Below are positions 15,459 through 26,270 of a DNA stretch of 47,563 bases, in pieces. The notes beneath the pieces are model-generated. The model worked only from the letters and a program-made list of their open reading frames with translations. It had not been told where the DNA came from and searched no databases. How positions within the stretch are numbered: the stretch's first letter is position 1; each line of letters begins with the position of its first letter. The position numbers and the translations under genes were made by a program. The stretch lies in contig CABUSV010000017.1 of assembly GCA_902494345.1 (NCBI GenBank), forward strand, positions 1 through 47,563, read 5' to 3'. Source of the stretch: an uncultured Collinsella sp. (GTDB lineage Bacteria > Actinomycetota > Coriobacteriia > Coriobacteriales > Coriobacteriaceae).

Positions 15459-16277
15459 CTAGCCGATGGCGTTTTTTAGCTCCGCACGGCGCTTTTTCAT
15501 ACCGGCCATAACGGCATTGCGCAGCTCGGGCATGCGCGCGGTATCCATCTGGGGCACGCCCTCGAGCTTATAGGGAATGCCCAGTTGCTCGTACTTGACG
15601 ACACCCATCGTGTGATACGGCAGCATTTCCAGGCCCACCACGTTGTGCCATGGAGCGATGAGGCGACCGAGCTTCTCGCACTCCTCCGCCGTGTCGGTAA
15701 TGCCCGGCACAACCACGTGGCGGATAACGACCTTGATATTGCGACGTGCAAGCTCATCGCCAAACGCCAGGATGCGTGCGGGATCACAACCGGTCAGCTT
15801 TTTATGCTCGACCGGGTCGGCATGCTTAATATCGAGCAGTACCATGTCGGTCTCGTTGAGCACGGCATCGAACTTCTCGGGATGCGCGGGATCGAACGCA
15901 TAGCCGCAGCTATCCAAGCAGGTGTGCACACGACCATCGTGGTTATTGTGCATGGCGTGGAACAGGTCGGCCAAAAACTCAGGCTGCAGGAGCGGCTCGC
16001 CGCCGGACACCGTAATACCACCGCTGCGGTAAAACTCATGGTTGCTCTGGAACTCGTCCATCAGGTGCTCTACGGTCACCATGGTGCCGCCGCTAACCGA
16101 CCAGGTATCGGGATTGTGACAATACGCACAGCGCATGGGACAGCCCTGAACAAACACCACAAAGCGGATGCCGGGTCCGTCGACCGTTCCCATCGTCTCG
16201 ATTGAATGCACGCGGCCAAGGGCAAACGCAGAGTCCTCGGGACGAGCGTCCACACCCTCAAGCGTCATTTCTGCCAT
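15459..16277 (-). CDS. pflA: Pyruvate formate-lyase-activating enzyme (radical SAM)
   Basis: A 272-residue radical-SAM enzyme that abstracts hydrogen from the glycine of PFL. The [4Fe-4S] motif is GCPMRCAYCHNPDTW (CxxxCxxC). HSIETMGTVDGPGIRFVVF precedes it and TVSGGEPLLQPEF, a SAM-binding GGE motif, follows. The start is set at ATG 16277; AAGGAG lies about 15 bases upstream, so an alternative start cannot be excluded. Its substrate genes at 23503-25891 are 7 kb away on the same strand, separated by degV and the sucrose locus, whereas pflA usually sits beside pfl. Confidence 0.94.
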   Translation of the reverse strand: MAEMTLEGVDARPEDSAFALGRVHSIETMGTVDGPGIRFVVFVQGCPMRCAYCHNPDTWSVSGGTMVTVEHLMDEFQSNHEFYRSGGITVSGGEPLLQPEFLADLFHAMHNNHDGRVHTCLDSCGYAFDPAHPEKFDAVLNETDMVLLDIKHADPVEHKKLTGCDPARILAFGDELARRNIKVVIRHVVVPGITDTAEECEKLGRLIAPWHNVVGLEMLPYHTMGVVKYEQLGIPYKLEGVPQMDTARMPELRNAVMAGMKKRRAELKNAIG

Positions 16278-16451
16278 TCGCGCTACCTTGCCTCTCCTTG
16301 GATGCAATCAATTAAAATGCCAGAGCCATTCTAGCCCATGCGTTTGCGTTTAAACGTCTCGGACTAGAACGGCACGTTTTAATCTATCCCCCATCACCAT
16401 GGCTGGGGGCTACGTCGAGATGTCAGGCTGGAGAACGCTCGCCTGCGGCCT

Positions 16452-17306
16452 TTACGCCTTGAGCGTGAGCACCGCGCCGAAGGCGGTCGGGCCGCAATGA
16501 CTCGAGATGACGCCGCCGACCTGAGTCCAGGTAATGTCCTTAAAGCCCAGGTCGTGCGCATAGACTTCCATGTCGTCGCGCAGCTCCTCGGAAAGACCTA
16601 CCGAATATGCCAAGCCAATGTGCGAGTAGTCGATCTCGCCCTTGGCAACCATGTGGTCAATAAAGGCGCGGGCGCATTTGAGCATAGAACCGCGGAACTT
16701 CTTGGTTGCCACGAACTTGCCGCCCGTTACCTCAATGCAGGGCTTAATCTTGAGCAGATGGGCGCCCAGGAACGCGACGTTGGACAAGCGACCGCCCGCC
16801 TTAAGGAAGGCAAGGTCCGTAGGAACAAAGCCCAGCAGCACGCGGTCCATGACGGAGTTCGTAAATGCAAAGATCTCGTCGACGGTGGCATCGGGGTGAG
16901 CCTCGATGTATTTGGCGGTTTCGACAACAACGAGCGACTGGCCCACCGAGACAAAGCGCGTGTCCATGGAGAACACGTAGTCGCGGCCCTTAGCTGCAAT
17001 CTTGGAGGACTGATGCGAGCAGGTCGTGGCCTCGGAGTACGCAAGATGCAGAATGGTCGCATCGGGCTGCTCGGCATGGATACGGTCGTACACGTGAGCA
17101 AAATCCGCAGGCGCGCAGCCACTGGTCTTGGGCATCACACCAAACTCGTTGCAGCGCGAATAAATCTCGAGCGGATCAATCGAGCCGTCCTCGACGGTCT
17201 CGTCACCAATCGTGACATGCATGGGCACGCGCACGATGCCGTAGCGCTCGCAGAGCTCCGGCGTCACATCCGACCCAGACTCAACCACGATTACATACTT
17301 GCCCAT
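16452..17306 (-). CDS. DegV family fatty-acid-binding protein
   Basis: A 284-residue DegV-fold protein. KYVIVVESGSDVTPELCERYGI is the N-terminal domain start, MPKTSGCAPADF is the TS(Q/G)xP-type ligand loop, and FVSVGQSLVV with AGGRLSNVAFLG are further family blocks. Relatives bind a fatty acid for the FakA kinase; no fakA gene is nearby. ATG 17306 matches the family start, although its ribosome site is weak. It lies between pflA and the sucrose hydrolase gene, all leftward. Confidence 0.9.
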   Translation of the reverse strand: MGKYVIVVESGSDVTPELCERYGIVRVPMHVTIGDETVEDGSIDPLEIYSRCNEFGVMPKTSGCAPADFAHVYDRIHAEQPDATILHLAYSEATTCSHQSSKIAAKGRDYVFSMDTRFVSVGQSLVVVETAKYIEAHPDATVDEIFAFTNSVMDRVLLGFVPTDLAFLKAGGRLSNVAFLGAHLLKIKPCIEVTGGKFVATKKFRGSMLKCARAFIDHMVAKGEIDYSHIGLAYSVGLSEELRDDMEVYAHDLGFKDITWTQVGGVISSHCGPTAFGAVLTLKA

Positions 17307-17581
17307 TCTTATCACGACCCATCTCGACATTGGCTTTTCAATACATGACACGCGCCGCCGCACTGTTGCACAACAGCGTCCAAGCGCCAAAGAGACGCCG
17401 CCCCTTGCACATAACAAAGGACAGCGTCTCCCTGGAAAACCCCGTGCTTATCTAGGATTCTACACGGTTTATTAAGGAGTGTTACTTATTCCGCAAACGG
17501 TCGCTATACGCGATAAACGGTAGTTGGCCGCGGCAACTGCGACACATTCCGCCTAACAAGTCCAATGTGCTCCATGCACGG

Positions 17582-19024
17582 TTAATGAGCGAGGCGGTAG
17601 AAATCCATCGACGCCGCGCCCTCGGCGTGCAGCTTCATCGCCGGAACCGCCGGCGAATAGGTACGGCTCGTAAGTGCCGCCTCGCCACCGTTGGCAAAAA
17701 TCTCGACCATCGTAGTGTCCGAAAGCACGCGCAGGTCGCGAAGCTCGCTGAGCTCGATCGACCTCCGGTCGCGTCCATAGCCTTCGTCGCCCATATCGAG
17801 GGTAAGCATCCCGTCCGTATAACGCACAAAGACACCCTTGCGGATCTCGAGCTCGACCATCTTTGCTCCCTCACAGGAAAACACGAGATCAAACAGGCGG
17901 CCCGGCTCCTCAACGGTTTCACCGCCTGTCGCGCGAATGCAATTGCCGCGCATCCTCTCAATCTCGTGCGCCGGCTGCTGGCAGAGCTTACCATCGCGTA
18001 TGCTCAGCTCTCGCGGCACCGTCAACGCGCACTGCCACCCGCGTGTAACCGTCGGACTTTCTGCCGTCGCATCGGGGCAACCAGACCACCCGATCATCAA
18101 ACGCCGACCTGCAGCATCCTCAAAGGACTGCGGGGCATAGAAATCAAAACCGGCATCAACCATCGGAGGCATGCCCTGGCCGACGATCTTAAAGCTCGGC
18201 GCCCCCCAATCGGCCTCGATGGAGAACCACACGCACTGATGCGGATTGCGGTAACGCCAGCCATCGGCGGGCACGCCCTGCGGACAGCAGACGAGAATAA
18301 GCTCGCCATCAAGCTCAAACAGATCAGGACACTCCCACATAAAGCCAAACTTCTCGCCCAGCTCAATGCGCGTCGCATAGCCCCAGTCCTCTAGATCACG
18401 CGAGGTATAGACAAGCACGCACCCGCGATCGTCTTTCGTACGAGCGCCGAGAACCATGTAGTAGATACCGTCGTGTTCAAGGATCTTGGGGTCGCGCACG
18501 TGCGTACCGATATCGTCGGGGTAATCGACCGGCCCAACAGCTATGCGCTTCTCGCCCAATTCGTCGGGATTCTCGGCAACCATATGAATTTGGTTTTGCT
18601 CACGGCCCGTCAACACGTAGTCGTAATCATCACGGTCAAAATGTTTAACGTTGCCGGTATAGAAGTAGTGAATCTTGCCATCACGTACAAAGGCAGAACC
18701 AGAATACGCTCCACTCGAATCCAAATCGGAATCGGGGAACAGCACGGGGCCGTGATTCTCGTACGTCACAAAATCCTTTGTCGTCAGATGGTTCCAAAGC
18801 ACTGGACCGCCATGCGCAGCATCGAACGGATCGTATTGATGATAGATGTGATACGTATCACCAATCTGAACCAAACCATTGGGGTCGTTGAGCCAGCCAA
18901 GCTCAGGCTCCACATGGAACAAAAGCCTATCGGGGTCGGATGCGATGCGAGCCACCGTCTCATCCTGTCCGGCACGCCACTGCTCATAGTCCGCGCATGT
19001 CACCTTATTTTTTTGATTAAACAT
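17582..19024 (-). CDS. scrB: Sucrose-6-phosphate hydrolase / beta-fructofuranosidase (GH32)
   Basis: A 480-residue GH32 enzyme with the five-bladed propeller motifs in order: WLNDPNG with nucleophile Asp47, HVRDPK (Asp178) and WECPDLF with acid/base Glu231. There is no signal peptide, so it acts in the cytosol, as expected for hydrolysis of sucrose-6-phosphate brought in by the neighbouring PTS. The C-terminal beta-sandwich (LVFSCEGAKMVELEIRKGVF onward) is present. It is the last gene of the leftward sucrose locus, 101 bp after the EIIBC gene. Confidence 0.92.
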   Translation of the reverse strand: MFNQKNKVTCADYEQWRAGQDETVARIASDPDRLLFHVEPELGWLNDPNGLVQIGDTYHIYHQYDPFDAAHGGPVLWNHLTTKDFVTYENHGPVLFPDSDLDSSGAYSGSAFVRDGKIHYFYTGNVKHFDRDDYDYVLTGREQNQIHMVAENPDELGEKRIAVGPVDYPDDIGTHVRDPKILEHDGIYYMVLGARTKDDRGCVLVYTSRDLEDWGYATRIELGEKFGFMWECPDLFELDGELILVCCPQGVPADGWRYRNPHQCVWFSIEADWGAPSFKIVGQGMPPMVDAGFDFYAPQSFEDAAGRRLMIGWSGCPDATAESPTVTRGWQCALTVPRELSIRDGKLCQQPAHEIERMRGNCIRATGGETVEEPGRLFDLVFSCEGAKMVELEIRKGVFVRYTDGMLTLDMGDEGYGRDRRSIELSELRDLRVLSDTTMVEIFANGGEAALTSRTYSPAVPAMKLHAEGAASMDFYRLAH

Positions 19025-19046
19025 CGCCGTTGACTTTCTCGTCTAT

Positions 19047-19087
19047 GGGAAAGGACGCTCGACTCACACGAGCCGAACGCCCTTCCC
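19047..19087 (-). other. Hairpin between PTS and scrB genes
   Basis: On the minus strand GGGGAAGGGCGTTCGGCTC can pair imperfectly with GTCGAGCGTCCTTTCCC. There is no T-run, so it may influence mRNA stability between the transporter and hydrolase genes rather than end transcription. Confidence 0.4.
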
Positions 19088-19125
19088 CAAATGGACTTAT
19101 CCGCACATTACGCTGAACGGCTCAA

Positions 19126-20577
19126 CTAGAAGCTAACGTCGAAGCCAGCGCCAGCGCCCTCTTCATCGGTGGTCGGCACGCCCTTTGCCTTGTTGTAGGC
19201 AAAGATCAAGACGATCGGCACGATGAAGGCGATGAGATTGCCAGCCACATACCACACGAGCGTCTCGGGCGTAACGATGAGCAGGCCAAGCACGCCGGTC
19301 AGACCCTGACCGATGGCGCGCACCTCAAAGAGCTTCACGAAGGCACCGCCGCAGCCTGCACCGATGCAAGCGCAGATGAACGGGATGATCGAGTAGCGCA
19401 TGTTTGCAGCAAAGATTGCGGGCTCGGAGATACCGACCAGCGTCGGGATAAAGGACGACATGCAGATGTTGCGCTCTTTGGAATGCTTCTTGTGAATGAG
19501 GTACATGCCGATGGCGCCGCCGCCCTGGGCGATGATGGAAACCGACCAGATTGCCTGGATGTAGTTGAAGCCAGTCGTGGCAACGAGGTTTGCCTCGATA
19601 CCCTGGATGAACTGATGCGTACCGGTAACGACGAGCGGCTGCAGGAATGCGGCAAAGACAAAGGCACCGAAGACGCCCATCCTGTTGTACAGGATATCGA
19701 TTACGCCGGCGAGGACGTCGCCGATCAGGTTGCCGAGCGGGCCGAACACGGTGAACAGGGCGACGTTAGCAAGAATCAGGGTAACGGTCGGGACAAAGAC
19801 GAACGAAACGACCTCGGGGATGTACTTCTGGGCAATCTTCTCGACCTTGGCCATAAACCAGGCAGTCAGGATTGCAGGGAACACGCCGCCCTGGAAAGCA
19901 ACCATGGGAATGGAGAGCGGACCGAAGTTCCAGTACTCAGCACCCGTCGGGTCCATAACGAACGTGTTACGGTTCATAAGGCTCGGGTGAACCATGACGA
20001 TACCGACGAGGATGCCCAGGATCGGGTTACCGCCAAAACGCTTGACCGCGCTGTACATAACCAGGACAGGTAGGTAGTCGAAGGTGGTGGCGATAATGGC
20101 AAAGAAGCTTGCGAGGTTCTTGAGGAACTCGCTGTGATCGGCGAGGCTGCCCTCCATGCCAAAGAGGCCGTTGGCAACAATCAGCGACTTAAGGCCGATG
20201 ATGATAGCAGCGCCGACGAAAGCGGGAATGATGGGGATAAAGATGTCCGAGAATACCTTGAGGACCGAGAAGAACTTGCCCTTCTTGTCCGCCTCGGCGC
20301 CCTTGACCTCGGAAGCGCTAATCTCCTTAACGCCCGTCAGAGCCATAAACTCATCGTAAACCTTGTTGACGGTACCGGTACCGAAGATGATCATGAGCTG
20401 GCCGCTGTTGTACAGCACGCCCTTGACGCCATCGATGTTCTCGAGCTCGGCCTTGTTGTACTTGCTCGTATCCTTGAGCACCAGACGCAGACGCGTAACG
20501 CAATGCGTGGCGCCCTCGATGTTCTCCAGACCGCCGACGTTATCGACGACTTGCTGAGACACTACTTTGTAGTCCAT
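19126..20577 (-). CDS. scrA: PTS sucrose-type transporter EIIBC
   Basis: A 483-residue membrane protein. The EIIB domain covers about residues 1-90, with phosphorylated Cys26 in GATHCVTRLRLVL. The EIIC domain (about 105-460) has roughly ten hydrophobic segments and the GISEPAIFAANMRYS block typical of glucoside/sucrose permeases. No EIIA domain is fused, so a separate glucose-type EIIA must supply phosphate. It starts at ATG 20577 behind GGAGAGG. Placement between two GH32 genes and a LacI regulator makes sucrose the likely substrate; trehalose or another beta-fructoside cannot be excluded. Confidence 0.92.
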   Translation of the reverse strand: MDYKVVSQQVVDNVGGLENIEGATHCVTRLRLVLKDTSKYNKAELENIDGVKGVLYNSGQLMIIFGTGTVNKVYDEFMALTGVKEISASEVKGAEADKKGKFFSVLKVFSDIFIPIIPAFVGAAIIIGLKSLIVANGLFGMEGSLADHSEFLKNLASFFAIIATTFDYLPVLVMYSAVKRFGGNPILGILVGIVMVHPSLMNRNTFVMDPTGAEYWNFGPLSIPMVAFQGGVFPAILTAWFMAKVEKIAQKYIPEVVSFVFVPTVTLILANVALFTVFGPLGNLIGDVLAGVIDILYNRMGVFGAFVFAAFLQPLVVTGTHQFIQGIEANLVATTGFNYIQAIWSVSIIAQGGGAIGMYLIHKKHSKERNICMSSFIPTLVGISEPAIFAANMRYSIIPFICACIGAGCGGAFVKLFEVRAIGQGLTGVLGLLIVTPETLVWYVAGNLIAFIVPIVLIFAYNKAKGVPTTDEEGAGAGFDVSF

Positions 20578-20622
20578 GTTCCTCTCCATTCCTTTACGAA
20601 ATCATAAGACGTTTTGATGCCA

Positions 20623-22005
20623 TTACAGAGACGCGATCGTTGCATTTGCGCACTTAAGCGTACCGTCGGTGACCGTCAGCGCCACACCCTGGCCCTGCTT
20701 ATTGCAGAATCGAGCGTTAAGCGCAACATCATCGACAAAGATGGTCGCGATATCGTCGTCAACGACCAGGCGCACATGATGAGTGCCCTCGCCCTTAAAG
20801 AACAACGGACGCTCGAGGCCCATGTTGTTGACCTGGAACCACGGATACTGGGGGGCCGCCGTAAACTCGAGCTTGCCCTCACGCAGGTTGGCGCGGAACT
20901 CATAGGCAAGACCGGACTCGGCGTCCTCGGCAAGCTTCACCGAGAAGCCGGCAGCGTCACCGGCGAGCTCGATGTCGGCATCGAGCATATAGGTGGAACC
21001 GGCATCCGCGGCGAGCACCTGCTCGACCTTGCCCGACTCGCAGGAGAGCTCAAAGGCCTCGACTGCCTTAGCCTCGCCAAAGGCGCCAAGCATGCTGTCA
21101 GGAAGCTTGGTGCCGAGCGTTCCGTCAACACGCTGAACGATCTCGAGAGGCATAAAGGTGCCACCCCACAGGTAAGAGCTGGGGTCACCGCCCTCGTCAC
21201 GCGTAGGAACCCAACCAAAGAGAACGCGGCGCTCGCCGTCAAATGCGGTACGCGCGGCATAGTACGCGCGGCCATCGAAGGAATCGTCCGCAGGAGTGAT
21301 CCAAGGACCGTTGATAGAGCGAGACATGCGGTAACGGGTCTTGTTGCCATCACTGTACTCGGAGAACACCAGATACCACCAGTCGCCCATCTTAAAGAGA
21401 TCAGGCATCTCGAACATGGTGTACAGGCCCGGATTCCACCAGTCGCCCTGGAACTCCCAGGTATCCAGGTCCTTGGAGGTGAACTTGACCAGACGACCGG
21501 TCATCAGACGCTTGTCCTCGCCCACACGCGTGCCGAGGATGAGCATGTACTCTTCGTTCTCCTCATCCCAAAGCACAAAGGGATCGCGCCAGTTGCGGTC
21601 ATCGTAACCCTCCTGGGGCGGAAGCAGCGTCTCGGCGATGTTCTTCTCCCACTTGACGGCGTCGTCACTCGTTGCGTGAAGAAGAACCTGCTTCATCAAG
21701 CGTGCCTTGACCTTATCGCGATTGCAACCAGTGTAGAGCGCATGGTACTTGTCGCCCACCTTAAACACCGTGCCGGCATAAACATACTGGTCGACTTCCT
21801 CGTCGCCGCCACGCTCAAGGCTCTCGCCAAAGTCTTTGTAATTGACGAAGTCCTTGGTTGTCGCGAGTGCCCAGCCAAACGGCTCTCCGAAAGGTCCGGG
21901 GTTTCGCGTGTCACGCTGATGATAGAGATAGAACGTGCCGTCCTCGCCGTACGGCATGATGTCGCCTACCCAAATTCCCTCAGGCTGGTAATACACCTTG
22001 TGCAT
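20623..22005 (-). CDS. GH32-like fructosidase with unusual nucleophile motif
   Basis: A 460-residue cytosolic protein of the GH32/GH43-like propeller superfamily. In place of WMNDPNG it has GIWVGDIMPYGEDG, where Asp15 is the likely nucleophile. NWRDPFVLW (Asp141) and FEMPDLF (Glu199) match the other two catalytic motifs, with Met replacing Cys in ECPDLF. A C-terminal beta-sandwich follows. It probably acts on an imported fructoside or fructo-oligosaccharide different from that of ScrB. It is the first enzyme gene after the operator cluster at 22054-22087, 33 bp before the PTS gene, so it leads the inducible operon. Confidence 0.82.
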   Translation of the reverse strand: MHKVYYQPEGIWVGDIMPYGEDGTFYLYHQRDTRNPGPFGEPFGWALATTKDFVNYKDFGESLERGGDEEVDQYVYAGTVFKVGDKYHALYTGCNRDKVKARLMKQVLLHATSDDAVKWEKNIAETLLPPQEGYDDRNWRDPFVLWDEENEEYMLILGTRVGEDKRLMTGRLVKFTSKDLDTWEFQGDWWNPGLYTMFEMPDLFKMGDWWYLVFSEYSDGNKTRYRMSRSINGPWITPADDSFDGRAYYAARTAFDGERRVLFGWVPTRDEGGDPSSYLWGGTFMPLEIVQRVDGTLGTKLPDSMLGAFGEAKAVEAFELSCESGKVEQVLAADAGSTYMLDADIELAGDAAGFSVKLAEDAESGLAYEFRANLREGKLEFTAAPQYPWFQVNNMGLERPLFFKGEGTHHVRLVVDDDIATIFVDDVALNARFCNKQGQGVALTVTDGTLKCANATIASL

Positions 22006-22053
22006 CCGAGACTTCCTTTCTCACGAGATACTAACTCGGTACAACTGCAAGAT

Positions 22054-22087
22054 ATGTCAATCGTTTTCATATGTCAAACGTTTTCAC
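22054..22087 (-). promoter_or_regulatory. Two adjacent LacI-type operators upstream of the fructosidase gene
   Basis: ATGTCAATCGTTTTCAT (22054-22070) and ATGTCAAACGTTTTCAC (22071-22087) are consecutive 17-bp sites with the central CG of LacI-family operators. They lie 49-82 bp upstream of the first enzyme gene of the sucrose operon, where a repressor would block the promoter. Confidence 0.75.
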
Positions 22088-22118
22088 ACCAATACGTCTT
22101 TTCGCAGTTCCAGTCGTC

Positions 22119-22134
22119 GGCAAACGGTTGACAT
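22119..22134 (-). promoter_or_regulatory. Third operator of the same set
   Basis: The minus strand reads ATGTCAACCGTTTGCC, matching the pair at 22054-22087. Its centre is about 56 bp from that of the nearer site, a spacing compatible with looping. Confidence 0.6.
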
Positions 22135-22189
22135 ATGCCGGCGAACGGTCATCAGAGGTGTTTGAGGAATTCTTTTGGCACGGGATGAA

Positions 22190-23200
22190 CTACGCGGTTT
22201 TACCCTCAATGAGTTCAACGGGGAGCTTGATATTCGATTCGGGCTTTTCGCCGTTAATAAGAGCAATGATGGATTGCGCCGCGAGCTCTCCGATGCGATC
22301 GATATCTTGGCGAACGGTTGTTAAGTCAGGCATAAACGTCATAGTGCGGCGGGCACCATCCGCGCCCACGACCTTAATATCGCCCGGAGCGCTCAAGCCG
22401 CGCTGCTTCATCACGTTAAGACAGATAGCCGCCATCGTGTCGTCTCCCGCAAAGATGCCGTCAATATCGGGGTTCTCATCGAGGATCTTCGCAACGACCG
22501 CACTCTTTTCGTCGTCGGGCTTAACGAACTCGACCTCACGGACAAGCGCGGGCAAACCGGCCTGCTCAACAACATCGAGGTAGGCATCGGTACGCTTATT
22601 GGCAGGCATGCGCATGCGGCTATTGCTGCGCAGGCACAGGATGCGTGAACATCCGTCATCGATCAGGCGACGCGTGGCAAGTTCGCCGATGCTATAGCTG
22701 TCGCTCGCAATCTGAACAGAGGCTTCGCCAAGGTCGCAGTCGATACCAACCAGACTCAAGCCCATCTCGGCATACGCCTCGGCACCGATATTAAGCGAGT
22801 TGACGATGACGCCATCAACCATATTGCGTCGAAGCATGTCGATATAAGAGCGCTCAAGCTCGGGTCGATTGGCGCTATTGCACAGCAGCATCTTAAAACC
22901 GTTTTCGGCCAGGGTATGCTCAATGACTTGAACCACTTGGGCATGAAACGGACTGCTGACATAGGGGACGATCATACCGATAAGATTCAGGCGACCGTTG
23001 AGCATGGCACGAGCGATATCGTTGGGCGTATAGTTGATGCGCTTCATCGCGGCATGGACCTTATCGCGGGTCTCTTGGCTAATATAGCCACGATTATTAA
23101 GCACACGAGATACCGTAGTGGGCGAAACCCCCGCCACCGCCGCAACTTCCTTGATGCCAGGCTTAGCCGTATCCTTAGAACGAGCACTCTCGCGAGCCAT
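22190..23200 (-). CDS. LacI family regulator of the sucrose/fructoside locus
   Basis: A 336-residue repressor. The N-terminal helix-turn-helix is IKEVAAVAGVSPTTVSRVLNN, followed by the hinge helix region NDIARAMLNGR and a periplasmic-binding-like sugar domain (LIGMIVPYVSSPFHAQVVQ). ATG 23200 is preceded five bases away by GGGGGAGG; an in-frame ATG at 23221 lacks this. A copy of the operator motif overlaps 23220-23236, so it probably represses itself. It lies directly upstream of the fructosidase-PTS-scrB genes, all leftward. Confidence 0.92.
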   Translation of the reverse strand: MARESARSKDTAKPGIKEVAAVAGVSPTTVSRVLNNRGYISQETRDKVHAAMKRINYTPNDIARAMLNGRLNLIGMIVPYVSSPFHAQVVQVIEHTLAENGFKMLLCNSANRPELERSYIDMLRRNMVDGVIVNSLNIGAEAYAEMGLSLVGIDCDLGEASVQIASDSYSIGELATRRLIDDGCSRILCLRSNSRMRMPANKRTDAYLDVVEQAGLPALVREVEFVKPDDEKSAVVAKILDENPDIDGIFAGDDTMAAICLNVMKQRGLSAPGDIKVVGADGARRTMTFMPDLTTVRQDIDRIGELAAQSIIALINGEKPESNIKLPVELIEGKTA

Positions 23201-23219
23201 AGCACCCTCCCCCATCAAC

Positions 23220-23236
23220 ATGTCATACGTTTACAT
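23220..23236 (-). promoter_or_regulatory. Autoregulatory LacI-type operator
   Basis: ATGTCATACGTTTACAT matches the operators at 22054-22134 (ATGTCAANCGTTTTCA consensus). It sits 20-36 bp upstream of the regulator's ATG. Confidence 0.65.
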
Positions 23237-23349
23237 ACGAACAAAGCATACCCCAACAACAGCGGGATGACGGTAACAGTACAAGTAAGTAAACGACTCA
23301 TCCAAATAATTAGGAGAGTTCCGCCTAAAGGGTGACTACACAGGACCCA

Positions 23350-23480
23350 GCCGGGGCTGTTTGGGCTACCTCCCAAAACATTCCGCAGGACGCAAAGAGG
23401 CTCCGCCGCGCAACGCGCGCAGCGGAGCCTCTTTGCATGTCCGAGGACGTTTTGGGAAATAACCCAAAACCGGCCCCAGC
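23350..23480 (+). repeat. Nested palindrome, copy 4
   Basis: Imperfect outer arms (GCCGGGGCTG at 23350, its partner ending 23480) enclose CAAAACATTCCGCAGGACG. An inner stem with AT bulge follows (GCAAAGAGGCTCCGC with GCGGAGCCTCTTTGC), then ATGTCCGAGGACGTTTTG. It lies 22 bp past the stop of the glycyl-radical subunit gene, between it and the lacI start. Confidence 0.8.
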
Positions 23481-23502
23481 AATCCTACAGGAGTTGAACC
23501 CT

Positions 23503-23754
23503 TTAGAACTTGTCGTGGAAGGTACGCGAAATGACCTCGTCCTGCTGCTCCTTGGTGAGCGTGTGGAAGTTCACGGCATAGCCGGAAACGCGGATGGTCA
23601 GCTGCGGGTACTTCTCGGGGTGAGCCTGAGCGTCAAGCAGCGTCTCACGGTTGAAGACGTTGATGTTCAGGTGGTGGCCACCCTTCTCGGCGTAAGCGTC
23701 GAGCATGTGGACCAGGTTATCGGCCTGAGTCTCAGAAACTTCAGAAACCTTCAT
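23503..23754 (-). CDS. Separate glycyl-radical domain of pyruvate formate-lyase
   Basis: An 83-residue protein that is essentially only the C-terminal domain of PFL. GGHHLNINVFNRETLLDA and HPEKYPQLTIRVSGYAV match the end of full-length PFL, with the radical glycine at Gly58, and it ends EVISRTFHDKF. It lacks the extra N-terminal segment of the about 127-residue GrcA/YfiD spare-part protein. It has its own AAGGAG site seven bases from ATG 23754 and lies 85 bp after the stop of the large PFL gene. The large gene lacks exactly this part, so this is best read as an essential small subunit, not a repair protein. Confidence 0.88.
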   Translation of the reverse strand: MKVSEVSETQADNLVHMLDAYAEKGGHHLNINVFNRETLLDAQAHPEKYPQLTIRVSGYAVNFHTLTKEQQDEVISRTFHDKF

Positions 23755-23777
23755 AATGTGTCTCCTTCGATTAATAG

Positions 23778-23838
23778 GCGCCGGCCGAAACCGGCGCGCT
23801 AATCAGTAATCGTTATTGTTAGTATAGCACTAACAATA
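23778..23838 (-). other. Two hairpins between the PFL subunit genes
   Basis: TATTGTTAGT/ACTAACAATA (23814-23838, perfect 10-bp arms) lies directly behind the stop of the large gene. A GC hairpin GCGCCGG/CCGGCGC (23778-23797) follows, before the ribosome site of the small gene. Neither has a clear T-run. They could set the ratio of the two subunits by processing or partial termination. Confidence 0.6.
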
Positions 23839-23839
23839 G

Positions 23840-25891
<2,052 letters not shown>

Positions 25892-26270
25892 TGTGTAACC
25901 ACGCTCCTAGTTACGTGTAATGCGGCGCTCTCTCACACCGCTGCTTATTGAATTCTTGAATGTTCGGCTTGCACTACCGGCTTCTTCCGTTCTTCACCAC
26001 ACGTTGGTGCAGGAAAAACGTTTGTCCACCTTGGAACTACAACCCAAAACCCAAGATTTCACCCGTGTGAGAAGGATAGCATAGCCACCCCCTTCATCAG
26101 GGCTGTTATATGTTTCTTTTTTTATACCATTAGGGAGTTTTTAACAAACCCGCAGGAAACGCATCCGCCAGCAGCTACCGTTCGCCGAATTGCGTGATAT
26201 TTCCCTTTGCCTTTATACGTCCTGCACTCTAGCTGTTATGCCAGCTTTAGCAGGGTAAAGTACCCACCGA
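25892..26270. other. Gene-free leader/promoter region of pflB
   Basis: No ORF with coding character is seen. The stretch 26050-26150 is AT-rich and contains possible leftward -10 sequences (TATGCT in GGCTATGCTATCC on the minus strand), which would give a pflB leader of over 150 nt. I found no recognisable riboswitch or Rex/FNR site by eye. Confidence 0.4.

Noticed and set aside
23503..23754. Ordinary GrcA (YfiD) spare-part protein
   Set aside because: It is much shorter than GrcA, and the adjacent PFL lacks exactly this domain, so a subunit role fits better.
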